In this document: positions 1 through 8,447 of the stretch, piece after piece | How positions within the stretch are numbered: position 1 is the first letter of the stretch | Layout: the number at the start of each line of letters is the position of its first letter | From: Synoicihabitans lomoniglobus | GTDB lineage: Bacteria > Verrucomicrobiota > Verrucomicrobiia > Opitutales > Opitutaceae | Length of the DNA: 64,000 nt | Assembly (NCBI RefSeq): GCF_029023725.1 | Contig: NZ_CP119075.1 | Coordinates: 1,359,501-1,423,500, forward strand | Reading direction: 5' to 3' | Notes under the pieces: model-generated | Seen by the model: only the letters and a program-made list of their open reading frames with translations | Database searches by the model: none | What the model was told of the DNA's origin: nothing | Position numbers and translations under genes: made by a program

Positions 1-96
1 AACGAATTGCGACCGATTCGGAGCGGGACGTAAGTTGGCGTTCCTTTTCGTCACAACGTTGGCGAAGTCCTTGTTCACCGACCTATTCCATTTCTC

Positions 97-561
97 ATGC
101 CCATCGCCGTAGGATCCACCGCCCCCACTTTTACGCTCAAGAGCAAGACCGCTGACGGTCTCGTTGATGTCAGCCTCGCCGCCGGCAAGCCGACGGTGTT
201 GCTGTTCTTCCCGTTGGCCTTCACGGGCGTCTGCACGGACGAATTTTGTGACGTAACGGCCGGCTTGGCCGCTTACGCCGACCTCGGAGCCGAAGTTATC
301 GGTATCAGTGTGGACAGTCCTTTCGCGCAGGAAGCGTGGGCCAAGGCCAACAACATCGGCATCACGCTGGCCAGCGACCTCAACAAAGAAGTCATCAAAG
401 CCTACGATGTGGTATTCCCGATGCTGGCCGGGGTGGGCGACACCGCCGCCCGCGCCGCGTTCGTGATCGGATCCGACGGTGTGGTGAAATACGCCGAACA
501 AACCGCCACGCCGAAGGACCTGCCCGATTTTGAAGCCGTCAAAGCGGCGCTCGCCAGCTAA
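97..561 (+). CDS. Peroxiredoxin (AhpC/TSA-redoxin family)
   Basis: Predicted cytoplasmic thiol peroxidase of 154 residues that reduces hydrogen peroxide or organic peroxides. The redoxin fold covers the whole protein. The peroxidatic site is visible as FPLAFTGVCTDEFC, with Cys46 in the Thr-x-x-Cys context of the family. A second cysteine, Cys51, five residues later gives a pattern like BCP/AhpE-type one- or two-Cys enzymes. Length is normal for the BCP/AhpE branch. The ATG at 97 has no Shine-Dalgarno sequence; the upstream bases are pyrimidine-rich (TTCCATTTCTC). It lies 82 bp before the aconitase gene on the same strand and may be cotranscribed with it. Family is confident; which reductant recycles it is unknown. 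Confidence 0.93.
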   Translation: MPIAVGSTAPTFTLKSKTADGLVDVSLAAGKPTVLLFFPLAFTGVCTDEFCDVTAGLAAYADLGAEVIGISVDSPFAQEAWAKANNIGITLASDLNKEVIKAYDVVFPMLAGVGDTAARAAFVIGSDGVVKYAEQTATPKDLPDFEAVKAALAS

Positions 562-643
562 GGCGCTTTCCCCCTGCGGCGGGTCGGGCTGACCGTCTTC
601 CCGCCGCCGCCCCTCCATTCTCCCGATACGACTGACCAAAACT

Positions 644-3460
644 ATGAGCCTCCCGAATCCGTTTAACACCCGGGGCACGTTCGAAGCGAACGGCGCCACG
701 CACTCCCTCTACTCGCTGCCCGCCCTCAAGGCGGCTGGTTACGCGATCGACCGCCTGCCGGTTTCGATCCGTCTGGTGTTGGAGTCGCTGCTGCGCAATT
801 GCGACGGCAAGCGGGTGACGGAAGACGCCGTGGCGACGCTCGCGGGTTGGCAGGCCAAGGCCGAACGCACCGCCGAGGTGCCGTTTGTGGTGGCTCGCAT
901 CGTGTTGCAGGATTTCACGGGAGTGCCGTTGCTCGTCGACCTCGCCGCCATGCGTTCAGCGGTCGACAAGGTGGGCAAGGATCCGAAAATCATCGAGCCG
1001 CTCGTGCCGGTTGACCTCGTGGTCGATCACTCCGTGCAGGTCGACTTCGCGGGTTCCGCCGAAGCGCTGGCCAAGAATCTCGATCTCGAGTTCACCCGCA
1101 ACCGCGAGCGCTATCAGTTCGTGAAGTGGGGTATGCAGGCGTTTGATACGTTCAAGGTCGTGCCTCCGGGCATCGGTATCGTTCACCAGGTCAATCTCGA
1201 GTATCTCGCCCAAGGCGTGCTGAAGGACGGCAATGACACGTATTATCCCGACACGCTCGTCGGCACCGATTCGCACACCACCATGATCAACGGCCTCGGC
1301 GTCGTGGGCTGGGGCGTGGGTGGCATCGAAGCCGAAGCCGGCATGCTGGGTCAGCCGGTCTACTTCCTCACACCCGACGTCGTCGGCGTGCATCTCACCG
1401 GTGCGTTGCAGGAAGGCGTCACGGCCACCGACCTCGCGTTGACCATCACCGAGTTGCTTCGCGCCAAAAAGGTGGTGGGCAAGTTTGTCGAGTTTTACGG
1501 GCCGGGCGCGAAGGCGCTGCCGTTGGTCGACCGCGCCACCATCGCCAACATGGCCCCGGAATACGGCGCGACGATGGGCTTTTTCCCGATCGACGAAGAG
1601 ACCTCGATTTACCTGCGCGGCACCGGTCGCGCCGAGAAGCACGTGGCGCTCTATGAGTCCTACTACAAGGCGCAGGAGCTGTGGGGCATCCCCGAGAAGG
1701 GCCAGATCGATTACTCGGTCGACGTCGAACTCGACCTTTCGACAGTCGTGCCGAGTGTGGCCGGACCGAAGCGTCCGCAGGACCGCATTGTGCTGCCGCA
1801 GCTCAAGGATGCGTTCAAATCACTCTACACGGCTCCCGCATCCGACGGCGGTTTCGGTCGGGCCGCGGACGACTACGGCACCACGGTGGAGGTCTGCCAC
1901 ACGGGCATTGTCAGCGAGTCGGGCGGAGGCAGCCAAGAGACCGCGGAGGCAGGTTCAACCCTCGCTTCGGAACAAGAAATGGGCGACCATCCGACGCCCG
2001 AGCCGGTGATGGCCAGCCACGACCACGGCGGCAAAGTGACCAATGGCAGCGTGCTCATCGCCGCGATCACCAGCTGCACCAACACGTCCAATCCGAGCGT
2101 GATGCTCGCCGCCGGTTTGCTCGCCAAAAAGGCCGTCGCGCGCGGCATGACCGTCAACCCACTGGTCAAGTCTTCCCTCGCTCCCGGTTCCCGCGTGGTC
2201 ACCGACTACCTCAACAAGACGGGACTTGCCCCCTACCTCGACAAGCTTGGTTTCCAGACTGTCGGCTACGGTTGCACGACGTGCATCGGCAACTCCGGCC
2301 CGCTTGATCCCGCGATTGAAAAGGCGGTCGTCGACAACGATCTCGTCGCGGCATCCGTGCTCTCGGGCAATCGCAACTTCGAGGCCCGGGTTCACCAGAA
2401 CATCAAGTCGAACTTCCTCATGTCGCCGCCACTCGTGGTCGCCTTTGCGCTCGCCGGTCGCGTTGATATCGACATGTCCTCCGATCCGATCGCCAAGGAC
2501 GAAAATGGCGTGGATGTTTACCTGAAGGACATTTGGCCGTCCCTCTCCGAGATTCGGGACGAAATGGCTTCCGCCCTCAAACCCGAGGTCTTCAAGGCAC
2601 TCTACAGCGACTTCACCAGTCAGAACCCGAAGTGGAACGAAATCCCGTCTTCGGTGGGCAACGTTTACGAATGGGACCGTGATTCGACCTACATCCAGGA
2701 GCCGCCGTTCTTCACCGACTTCAGCCTCGAACCGGGGGCCATCGCTCCGATCACCGGTGCCCGTCCGATGGGTATTTTCGGTGATTCGGTCACGACCGAC
2801 CACATCTCGCCCGCCGGCGCGATCAAGAAGGACTCTCCGGCCGGTCGTTATCTGGGCGAAAACGGCGTCGAGTTCGTCGACTTCAATTCCTACGGTTCCC
2901 GTCGCGGCAACGACCGGATCATGACCCGCGGCACGTTTGCCAATGTGCGGATCAAGAACCTCATGGTCGCACCGAAGGAAGGCGGCTACACCGTGCTCCA
3001 ACCGGAAGGCACGGAGATGTCGATCTACGACGCCGCGATGACCTACAAGCAGCGCGGCACGCCGTTGATCGTGATCGCCGGCCAGGAATACGGCACGGGT
3101 TCGTCCCGTGACTGGGCCGCCAAAGGCACGAACCTGCTCGGCGTCAAAGTCGTGGTCGCGGAGTCCTTCGAGCGTATTCACCGCAGCAATCTCGTCGGCA
3201 TGGGCGTGCTGCCCCTGCAGTTCAAGGACGGCGCGAGTGCCAAGACGCTCGGGCTCGACGGGACCGAAGTTTACGATGTCGTGGGGCTCACCTCCGACGT
3301 GAAACCGCAACAGGACCTTGTCCTGCGGATCACGCGGGCCAATGGCACCAGCGAAGACGTCACCGTCGCCTGCCGCATCGATACCCCGATCGAGGTCGAT
3401 TACTACCAGCACGGCGGCATTTTGCCCTACGTGCTGCGACAAATCATCGCTCGTAATTGA
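644..3460 (+). CDS. acnA: Aconitate hydratase (AcnA type)
   Basis: Cytoplasmic [4Fe-4S] enzyme of the TCA cycle interconverting citrate and isocitrate. The 938-residue product has the aconitase/IRP architecture: three N-terminal alpha/beta domains and a C-terminal swivel domain (about residues 720-930, containing [16 protein letters not shown]). Cluster ligands are visible as Cys478 (SCTNTSNP) and Cys544/Cys547 ([13 protein letters not shown]). It is slightly longer than the usual 890-900 residues because of a Ser/Glu/His-rich insert at about residues 420-460 before the first cluster Cys. It is followed by a strong hairpin at 3468-3504 that probably ends transcription. No Shine-Dalgarno sequence precedes the ATG. 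Confidence 0.97.
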   Translation: MSLPNPFNTRGTFEANGATHSLYSLPALKAAGYAIDRLPVSIRLVLESLLRNCDGKRVTEDAVATLAGWQAKAERTAEVPFVVARIVLQDFTGVPLLVDLAAMRSAVDKVGKDPKIIEPLVPVDLVVDHSVQVDFAGSAEALAKNLDLEFTRNRERYQFVKWGMQAFDTFKVVPPGIGIVHQVNLEYLAQGVLKDGNDTYYPDTLVGTDSHTTMINGLGVVGWGVGGIEAEAGMLGQPVYFLTPDVVGVHLTGALQEGVTATDLALTITELLRAKKVVGKFVEFYGPGAKALPLVDRATIANMAPEYGATMGFFPIDEETSIYLRGTGRAEKHVALYESYYKAQELWGIPEKGQIDYSVDVELDLSTVVPSVAGPKRPQDRIVLPQLKDAFKSLYTAPASDGGFGRAADDYGTTVEVCHTGIVSESGGGSQETAEAGSTLASEQEMGDHPTPEPVMASHDHGGKVTNGSVLIAAITSCTNTSNPSVMLAAGLLAKKAVARGMTVNPLVKSSLAPGSRVVTDYLNKTGLAPYLDKLGFQTVGYGCTTCIGNSGPLDPAIEKAVVDNDLVAASVLSGNRNFEARVHQNIKSNFLMSPPLVVAFALAGRVDIDMSSDPIAKDENGVDVYLKDIWPSLSEIRDEMASALKPEVFKALYSDFTSQNPKWNEIPSSVGNVYEWDRDSTYIQEPPFFTDFSLEPGAIAPITGARPMGIFGDSVTTDHISPAGAIKKDSPAGRYLGENGVEFVDFNSYGSRRGNDRIMTRGTFANVRIKNLMVAPKEGGYTVLQPEGTEMSIYDAAMTYKQRGTPLIVIAGQEYGTGSSRDWAAKGTNLLGVKVVVAESFERIHRSNLVGMGVLPLQFKDGASAKTLGLDGTEVYDVVGLTSDVKPQQDLVLRITRANGTSEDVTVACRIDTPIEVDYYQHGGILPYVLRQIIARN

Positions 3461-3467
3461 TAACTCT

Positions 3468-3504
3468 TAAGAACCGGGGAACGTGTGTCGTTCTCCGGTT
3501 CTTA
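3468..3504 (+). terminator. Hairpin after acnA, terminator-like
   Basis: A 16-bp stem: TAAGAACCGGGGAACG at 3468-3483 pairs with 3489-3504 across a 5-nt loop (TGTGT), with a single G-U wobble. It begins 7 nt after the acnA stop, so it is well placed to terminate acnA. The 3' side ends in TTCTTATATC, a poor U-tract. The stem covers the first possible GTG start (3485) of the next gene, so it may attenuate that gene or show that its true start is further downstream. Confidence 0.7.
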
Positions 3505-4024
3505 TATCGCTGTGTCCTTAAACCCCGAACCACGTTTTCTCGTAAATCCTGACTCCGACCCGATCGCTCTGCGGGTCGAAGGCAAAGCTACGTTCAAAAA
3601 CTGTGCCTGCGTGAAGGATTTCATGGATGAACAAATCGCCGCCGGTAAGCGTCGATTTGTCATGGATTTCGAGAACTGCGTGGGCATGGACAGCACCTTT
3701 CTCGGTGTGATGGCCGGATCGGCCATCCAGTTGCGTAAAACCCAACCGCGCGGCTCCCTGGTCGTCAGCGGGCTGAATGAGCGCAACCGCGAGCTCGTGA
3801 GCAACCTCGGACTCGATCGCTTGCTGACCGTCGACGAACAGGCGAAGGTGCCGCCCACCGCGGCGAATGGCGCCGCGCTGAAAACGGAGGCGTTGAGCGA
3901 TGATTTGGTCGCTGCGCGCACGGTGCTCGACGCGCATCGCAACCTCGTCGAGGCCGATGGCGAAAATGCGGCCAAGTTTCAGGACGTGATCAAACTTTGT
4001 TCCCGCCAACTCGGCGAGGACTGA
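3485..4024 (+). CDS. STAS-domain protein, anti-sigma-factor-antagonist-like
   Basis: A 179-residue soluble protein. The central part (about residues 25-115, from PIALRVEGKATFKNC through GSAIQLRKTQ to LGLDRLLTVDE) matches the STAS fold of SpoIIAA-type anti-anti-sigma factors. The phosphorylatable serine usually found before the second helix corresponds to MDSTFLGVM (Ser/Thr at about 75-76). A C-terminal helical tail of about 60 residues (EALSDDLVAARTVLDAHRNL) is extra to the family. The start is uncertain: GTG 3485 lies in the loop of a terminator hairpin, and GTG 3512 would remove nine residues without harming the domain. No anti-sigma kinase gene is adjacent, so the partner is unknown. Confidence 0.8.
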   Translation: MSFSGSYIAVSLNPEPRFLVNPDSDPIALRVEGKATFKNCACVKDFMDEQIAAGKRRFVMDFENCVGMDSTFLGVMAGSAIQLRKTQPRGSLVVSGLNERNRELVSNLGLDRLLTVDEQAKVPPTAANGAALKTEALSDDLVAARTVLDAHRNLVEADGENAAKFQDVIKLCSRQLGED

Positions 4025-4052
4025 CGCTGCCGGGACCGTCGGCGGCCAACGT

Positions 4053-5021
4053 CTAAGGCTTGGACGCGGACGGCGTTTCGACGTCGTCGTCCATCACAGT
4101 GATCTCACCGATTTCGACCTCGCCGCGTTTGTTGCGCACGAGGCGACCACTGTTCTGACCAAACGAATCGGCGGCGCGCGCGACCATGGTCGCGATATTT
4201 TCGGCGAAACGATGGCCGCGGGTGCGAATACTCATGCGGCTGGTCCACAGCACTTTTTTCTTCTGCTCATCCTTGGCCAGCCGGAAGTCATAGGCCGTGA
4301 GCACGATGTAATAGCGGGCTTCCTCGACCTCGCCCCGCAGCTCGTTGAAGCGGTCCATGCCGATCGGCCCCCCGATGTTTTGCATGCGAGCCATTTCATC
4401 AGTGTAACCTAAAACGCGGGCGTTCTGTTCGTTGCGACGCGTGCGCACGCGGTTTTCCATGCTCATGAGCAGGATGGATCCTTCCAGCTCGGCGGCGGCC
4501 GCCGCCGCCTGTTGGTTTTGCGCGATGGTCTCCGCCCGATTGATGGCGGCCTCCTCCAAGGTCGCGGAGGACGCCGGGGGCGGGATGGCGGCCTGCGCGG
4601 CTTGAATCGAGCTCAACGCATCCCCCAGTTCATTGACGCGGGAATTGAAATTGCCGTCGAAGCCCTCTCCGGTCCGGCCCCAGTGAATCGTGATCAGCAA
4701 GGTGGCGTCCGCCGCATCGAAGGCGAACTGGTAGTTTTGCTCAGCCAAATGTTCCGCGACGATCCCGGCGATGCGGGGATAGTCCTCTTTGCTTTGGGTG
4801 TGGTCCCAAACGGTGCCGTCCAACCGCCCGCCGTAGCCCAAAGCGTAAAATTCCCGCTGCGGATATCCGTCTGCCCCGAGGGGACGTTCATAGTCGGCGC
4901 TGACCCGGGAGTAGTAGGTCACAGGCATCGATTTTTGGGCGACACCGACGGAGGCCCCGAGTCCGCCCAGCAGAGCGAACACGATGCAACGAATTTGGGA
5001 GGCGAGGGGAACTCCAAGCAT
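4053..5021 (-). CDS. Exported protein of unknown function
   Basis: I do not recognise a family with certainty. The 322-residue product starts with a hydrophobic stretch (about residues 8-28) ending at an Ala-Gln site, typical of a signal peptide, so it is likely periplasmic or surface-exposed. The mature part has an N-terminal alpha/beta-looking region with LLITIHWGRTGEG, then an Ala/Gln-rich helical stretch (about residues 150-185) and a basic region (MSIRTRGHRFAENIATMVARAADSFGQ). It ends with an acidic tail. It converges on the STAS gene with 28 bp between stops and diverges from trpB. It could belong to a conserved verrucomicrobial secreted family. Confidence 0.6.
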   Translation of the reverse strand: MLGVPLASQIRCIVFALLGGLGASVGVAQKSMPVTYYSRVSADYERPLGADGYPQREFYALGYGGRLDGTVWDHTQSKEDYPRIAGIVAEHLAEQNYQFAFDAADATLLITIHWGRTGEGFDGNFNSRVNELGDALSSIQAAQAAIPPPASSATLEEAAINRAETIAQNQQAAAAAAELEGSILLMSMENRVRTRRNEQNARVLGYTDEMARMQNIGGPIGMDRFNELRGEVEEARYYIVLTAYDFRLAKDEQKKKVLWTSRMSIRTRGHRFAENIATMVARAADSFGQNSGRLVRNKRGEVEIGEITVMDDDVETPSASKP

Positions 5022-5200
5022 GAACGGGCGGGGTAAACAGCGGGGACGCGGCGGAACCTTGCCCCTAACCCCGAAGGATAGGCCAGCCCTTCACGACGTC
5101 ACGAAGACCGATGCTAAAACTGTAGGGCAAGGGCGTCGCCGGAGTTGAATGGAAATCCGGTTTGCCAGCGCCGCCTGGCTCGGGCCATGTTTCTCGTTCC

Positions 5201-6448
5201 ATGGCCACCTCCGTCGATCCATCCGTTCCCTCCAGCACTGACCGTTTTGCCCAGCCCGATGCGGCGGGTCATTTCGGACCTTATGGTGGCGTGTATGTGC
5301 CTGAGACGCTGATGACGGCGCTGCAGGAACTGGGCGCAGCCTATGAAACCGCCCGCCAAGATCCGGCGTTTGTGGAGGAATTGCGGCATCACTTGAAGGA
5401 GTTCGCGGGACGCCCCACCGAGCTCTATTTTGCCGAGCGTCTCACCGCGCATTGTGGCGGTGCCAAGATTTACCTGAAGCGGGAGGACCTGCTGCACACC
5501 GGGGCGCACAAGATCAACAATGCCATTGGCCAGGCGATCCTCGCCAAACGCATGGGCAAAAAACGCATCATTGCCGAGACCGGCGCCGGCCAACACGGGG
5601 TGGCGACAGCCGCGGTGTGCGCGAAGTTTGGACTGTCGTGCCGGGTTTACATGGGGGCGGTCGACATGGAGCGACAGGCCTTGAACGTGTTTCGCATGCG
5701 TCTCATGGGCGCCGAAGTGATCGGCGTGGAAGCGGGCCAGAAAACGCTCAAGGAAGCGATCAACGAAGCCATGCGCGACTGGGTGACCAATGTGCGCGAG
5801 ACGCACTACATTCTCGGCTCTGCGCTCGGCTCGCATCCGTATCCCATGATGGTGCGTGATTTCCACCGCGTGATCGGGCTGGAAACGAAGGATCAGATCA
5901 TGGCCGCGGAAGGTCGTCTCCCCGACGAGATGATCGCGTGTGTCGGTGGTGGCTCGAACGCCATTGGCTTCTTCTTTGAGTTTTTGGATGACAAAGCGGT
6001 GCGCCTCGTCGGGGTCGAAGCGGGCGGCCGCGGCATCACGCGCGGCGAACACGCGGCGCGTTTCGAGGGAGGTAAACTGGGCGTCCTCCAAGGCTGCAAG
6101 ACCTACATTCTCCAAGATTCGGACGGACAGATCGAGCTGACGCATTCGGTGAGTGCCGGACTCGATTACGCGGCGATCGGTCCCGAGCACGCGTATTATC
6201 GGGACCAAAAGCGCATTGATTTCGCGTATGCCTGTGACGACGAAGTCATGGAAGTCTTCCAACTGGTATCCAAGCTCGAAGGCATCATCCCGGCGCTAGA
6301 GTCGACGCACGCCCTGGTGCACGGCCTCAAGCGTGCGAAAGAAATGGGCCCGGACGAGATCCTGATCATCAACCTCAGCGGCCGCGGCGATAAGGATGTC
6401 AGTCAAGTCCAGCAGATGCTGGACTTGAAAGAGCCAAGTAGCAGGTAA
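5201..6448 (+). CDS. trpB: Tryptophan synthase beta chain
   Basis: PLP enzyme condensing indole with L-serine to make L-tryptophan, normally as an alpha2-beta2 complex with TrpA. Taking the ATG at 5201 gives 415 residues; an upstream in-frame TTG (5162) would add a non-conserved 13-residue leader. The PLP lysine is Lys104 in [16 protein letters not shown], and the phosphate-binding GGGSNAIG loop is present. The family C-terminal motif GRGDKD is followed by a short tail ending LKEPSSR. That tail and the TAA stop lie inside the left inverted repeat of the next gene (6435-6459), so the repeat appears to have replaced the original gene end. No trpA or other trp gene is adjacent. Confidence 0.97.
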   Translation: MATSVDPSVPSSTDRFAQPDAAGHFGPYGGVYVPETLMTALQELGAAYETARQDPAFVEELRHHLKEFAGRPTELYFAERLTAHCGGAKIYLKREDLLHTGAHKINNAIGQAILAKRMGKKRIIAETGAGQHGVATAAVCAKFGLSCRVYMGAVDMERQALNVFRMRLMGAEVIGVEAGQKTLKEAINEAMRDWVTNVRETHYILGSALGSHPYPMMVRDFHRVIGLETKDQIMAAEGRLPDEMIACVGGGSNAIGFFFEFLDDKAVRLVGVEAGGRGITRGEHAARFEGGKLGVLQGCKTYILQDSDGQIELTHSVSAGLDYAAIGPEHAYYRDQKRIDFAYACDDEVMEVFQLVSKLEGIIPALESTHALVHGLKRAKEMGPDEILIINLSGRGDKDVSQVQQMLDLKEPSSR

Positions 6449-6459
6449 CAAGTAGCAAG
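6435..6459. repeat. Left inverted repeat flanking the four-helix-bundle gene
   Basis: A 25-bp sequence built from CAAGTAGCAGGTAACAAG plus GTAGCAAG. It matches the reverse complement of 6830-6854 at 22 of 25 positions, and all three differences are transitions. As RNA, 24 of 25 positions could pair (22 Watson-Crick and two G-U). It contains the trpB stop codon and ends directly at the ATG of the four-helix-bundle gene. Confidence 0.8.
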
Positions 6460-6825
6460 ATGGCTGACTCCCCGGAGAACTTGGCTGAACGCACCTATCG
6501 ATTCGCCCGGGATGTGCGTCGCATTGTAAACCTGATGCCATCCTCAACGGCAACGCGGGAGGACATTAAGCAGGTCGTGCGTTCGTCGGGATCGGTGGCG
6601 GCAAATTATCTGGAGGCGCAAGAAGGGCTGAGTCGGAACGACTTTTTCTACCGTATAAAAGTATGCCGTAAAGAGGCTCGCGAATCTCAACTCTGGCTGA
6701 AACTTCTGGCGGAGGATTCCGATCCTTCCACCAGGCCGGAAATAGCGCACCTGATGGATGAAGCCAACCAACTCACGCGCATTTTTGCCTCCATTGCCCA
6801 TAAGCAGGACGATTCCGATGCTTGA
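6460..6825 (+). CDS. Four-helix-bundle protein (S23/IVP family)
   Basis: A 121-residue all-helical protein. It resembles the family encoded by 23S rRNA intervening sequences and related to Avd of diversity-generating retroelements. Recognisable features are the N-terminal YRFARDVRRIVNLMP, the VRSSGSVAANYLEAQEGLS motif, FFYRIKVCRKEARES and a C-terminal helix ending in a charged tail. The molecular role of free-standing members is not established; binding of structured nucleic acid is a reasonable guess. It sits alone between trpB and yicC. Imperfect 25-bp inverted repeats abut its start and lie just after its stop (6830-6854), so gene plus repeats look like a small mobile or inserted cassette. 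No good ribosome-binding site exists other than the repeat itself. Confidence 0.85.
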   Translation: MADSPENLAERTYRFARDVRRIVNLMPSSTATREDIKQVVRSSGSVAANYLEAQEGLSRNDFFYRIKVCRKEARESQLWLKLLAEDSDPSTRPEIAHLMDEANQLTRIFASIAHKQDDSDA

Positions 6826-6829
6826 TCTG

Positions 6830-6860
6830 CTTGTTACTTGTCACCTGTTACTTGTTACTT
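6830..6860. repeat. Right inverted repeat of the four-helix-bundle cassette
   Basis: Positions 6830-6854 are the imperfect inverse of 6435-6459. The following CTTGTTACTT adds another half-unit, so the block reads as tandem TTACTTGT(T/C)AC words. It ends 7 nt before the yicC ATG at 6868, so it forms the whole leader of yicC. Confidence 0.8.
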
Positions 6861-6867
6861 CCTCCCT

Positions 6868-7722
6868 ATGAAGAGTATGACTGGCTTTGGACGGGCCTCC
6901 GTTCCCTTGGGTGATGCGACCGTGGTCGTGCAGGTGAACTCCGTGAATCGGAAGTCGCTGGATCTGTCCATGCGCTTGCCCGACGTGTGGGCATCGTTGG
7001 AGCCCAGCATTGCGGAGGCCGTGCGCGAAGTCGCGTCGCGGGGCAAGGTGCACCTCCAGGTGGGCCTCGAAGCGGCCAGCGGCGACGAAGCCAAGGTCGG
7101 CGCGGCGTTGGACCGACTCCAAAGCATTGCCGACGCCAACGGGATATCATTCCAACCCGATGCCCGCCTGCTGTGGGAAATAGCCAATGACCGGCGAGCC
7201 ACGGCCGAACCCGAATTGGACGAAGCCGTGGAGGTCGCGGTCCTCGAAGCGGCGGAGGAAGCGTTGCGCTCGTTTGCCGCCATGCGCGCTCGCGAAGGTG
7301 AAGCCTTGCTGATCGATTTCCTCACCCGGCTCGATGTGCTGAAGCGCAATGTCGCGGCGGTAGCCGAACGGGCTCCACACGTGCCGGTCCTCTATCGAGA
7401 CGTATTGTTCAAACGGTTACGTGACGCCGATCTGGACCTCGATGTCTCCGATGAACGCGTCCTCAAGGAAGTCGCCTTATTCGCCGATCGTTGCGACATC
7501 ACGGAAGAAATCACGCGATTGAAGAGCCACCTGCAACAACTCGAAACGCTGTTGCGCACCGAAGGTGAAATCGGCCGCAAGGGCGAATTTATCCTCCAGG
7601 AAGTCGGCCGCGAAATTCACACCATCGGCAGTAAGGCCAATGATCTCGAAATCTCGAAAAACGTCATCGAACTGAAGAATGAGCTCGAACGCATTCGCGA
7701 GCAAATGGCCAACGTCGAGTGA
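6868..7722 (+). CDS. yicC: YicC/YloC family endoribonuclease
   Basis: A 284-residue cytoplasmic protein of the YicC family, a stress-linked endoribonuclease implicated in RNA turnover. The family hallmark opens the protein (MKSMTGFGRASV), which fixes the start at ATG 6868. An upstream in-frame TTG lies inside the repeat and adds only repeat-encoded residues. The C-terminal DUF1732 signature is present: DERVLKEVALFADRCDITEEITRLKSH followed by GRKGEFILQEVGREIHTIGSKAND. Length is normal. Its leader is the right repeat of the four-helix-bundle cassette, and its stop lies within a 13-bp hairpin. Confidence 0.95.
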   Translation: MKSMTGFGRASVPLGDATVVVQVNSVNRKSLDLSMRLPDVWASLEPSIAEAVREVASRGKVHLQVGLEAASGDEAKVGAALDRLQSIADANGISFQPDARLLWEIANDRRATAEPELDEAVEVAVLEAAEEALRSFAAMRAREGEALLIDFLTRLDVLKRNVAAVAERAPHVPVLYRDVLFKRLRDADLDLDVSDERVLKEVALFADRCDITEEITRLKSHLQQLETLLRTEGEIGRKGEFILQEVGREIHTIGSKANDLEISKNVIELKNELERIREQMANVE

Positions 7723-7745
7723 AGTGAAAGCGCTTCACTCGACGT
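7712..7745 (+). terminator. Hairpin overlapping the yicC stop
   Basis: ACGTCGAGTGAAG (7712-7724) is perfectly complementary to 7733-7745 with an 8-nt loop. The yicC TGA is within the left arm. There is no U-run after it, since the next bases are AACAAGTAAC. It is therefore either a factor-assisted terminator or a 3'-protecting hairpin rather than a classic intrinsic terminator. Confidence 0.5.
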
Positions 7746-7837
7746 AACAAGTAACAAGAACCAAGTAGCGGGATTCCCTACGAGTAGCCCGCTTGGCGGC
7801 GCGCAGCGGTGGTCAGAAATCCTGTTACTTGTTACTT
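7744..7837. repeat. Short inverted-repeat element between yicC and lspA
   Basis: GTAACAAGTAACAAG at 7744-7758 is matched by its inverse at 7822-7837; 13 bp (7744-7756 with 7823-7835) are perfect. The words are those of the repeats around the four-helix-bundle gene, but the 66 bp inside have no gene. They instead fold as a smaller hairpin (CCAAG..GCGGG at 7761-7772 with CCCGCTTGG at 7788-7796). The right arm holds the lspA stop codon (TAA, complement of 7825-7827). It looks like a non-coding relative of the cassette. Confidence 0.65.
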
Positions 7838-8409
7838 TCCTGCTCCGGCGGATGCCGGAGCGAGTGAATGAGGTAGATGCCGACGCCGATGCAGATGCCG
7901 GAATCGGCGACGTTGAAGGTTGGATACACGTAGCTGCCGAAGTGAAAGTCGAGAAAGTCGACCACGTGGCCGTAGGCAACGCGGTCGATGAGGTTACCGA
8001 CAATGCCGCCGCAGAGCAGTCCGAAGCTGAGCTGCACCATGCGATCGCGCAGGCCGAGGGCGCGGCGCCAAAAATAAATCGCCGCCAGAGTGCTGCCCGC
8101 CAGCAAGGCCAAGAGGGTGCTGCGGCCGGTGAACAGGCTCCACGCCGCGCCGGTATTGCCGACATGGACGAGATAAAAGAACCCGTCTATAATGGTGATG
8201 GCACCGCGTTCCGGTCCGTAGGTGCCGAGCGGCATGCGTTCGACAATCCAAAGTTTGGTGAGCTGATCGAGCACCAGCACCACAATGGCCAAAACCCACA
8301 GTAGCCGGTAGGCACCCAGGCGTTGACCCACGCCGAGCGTGGTCGGTGCCGGGGTATCGGCAGCGACCGCTTCGGGATCAGGCGCGGGGACGCGAGGCGA
8401 TGAGGTCAT
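7825..8409 (-). CDS. lspA: Lipoprotein signal peptidase (signal peptidase II)
   Basis: Inner-membrane aspartic protease that removes signal peptides from diacylated prolipoproteins. Four membrane segments are evident. The catalytic aspartates lie in GNLIDRVAYGHVVDF and FNVADSGICIG (Asp142 and Asp169 counting from ATG 8409). The N-terminal 35 residues are a Pro/Ala-rich cytoplasmic extension. GTG 8421 is an alternative start adding four residues. The last residues (QESNK) and the stop are encoded by the right arm of the 7744-7837 repeat. It is the last gene of the ileS - DksA-like - lspA operon, 38 bp after its neighbour from this start. Confidence 0.96.
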   Translation of the reverse strand: MTSSPRVPAPDPEAVAADTPAPTTLGVGQRLGAYRLLWVLAIVVLVLDQLTKLWIVERMPLGTYGPERGAITIIDGFFYLVHVGNTGAAWSLFTGRSTLLALLAGSTLAAIYFWRRALGLRDRMVQLSFGLLCGGIVGNLIDRVAYGHVVDFLDFHFGSYVYPTFNVADSGICIGVGIYLIHSLRHPPEQESNK

Positions 8410-8447
8410 GATCGATTCCACGGTCAGCGGTCGACCGCGGGAGTCGT

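Noticed and set aside
1955-3442. A 495-codon minus-strand open frame inside acnA.
   Set aside because: It is the complement of a highly conserved enzyme gene and has no recognisable motif.
6460-6825. Considered as part of a diversity-generating retroelement because of its similarity to Avd.
   Set aside because: No reverse transcriptase, template repeat or variable target gene is nearby.
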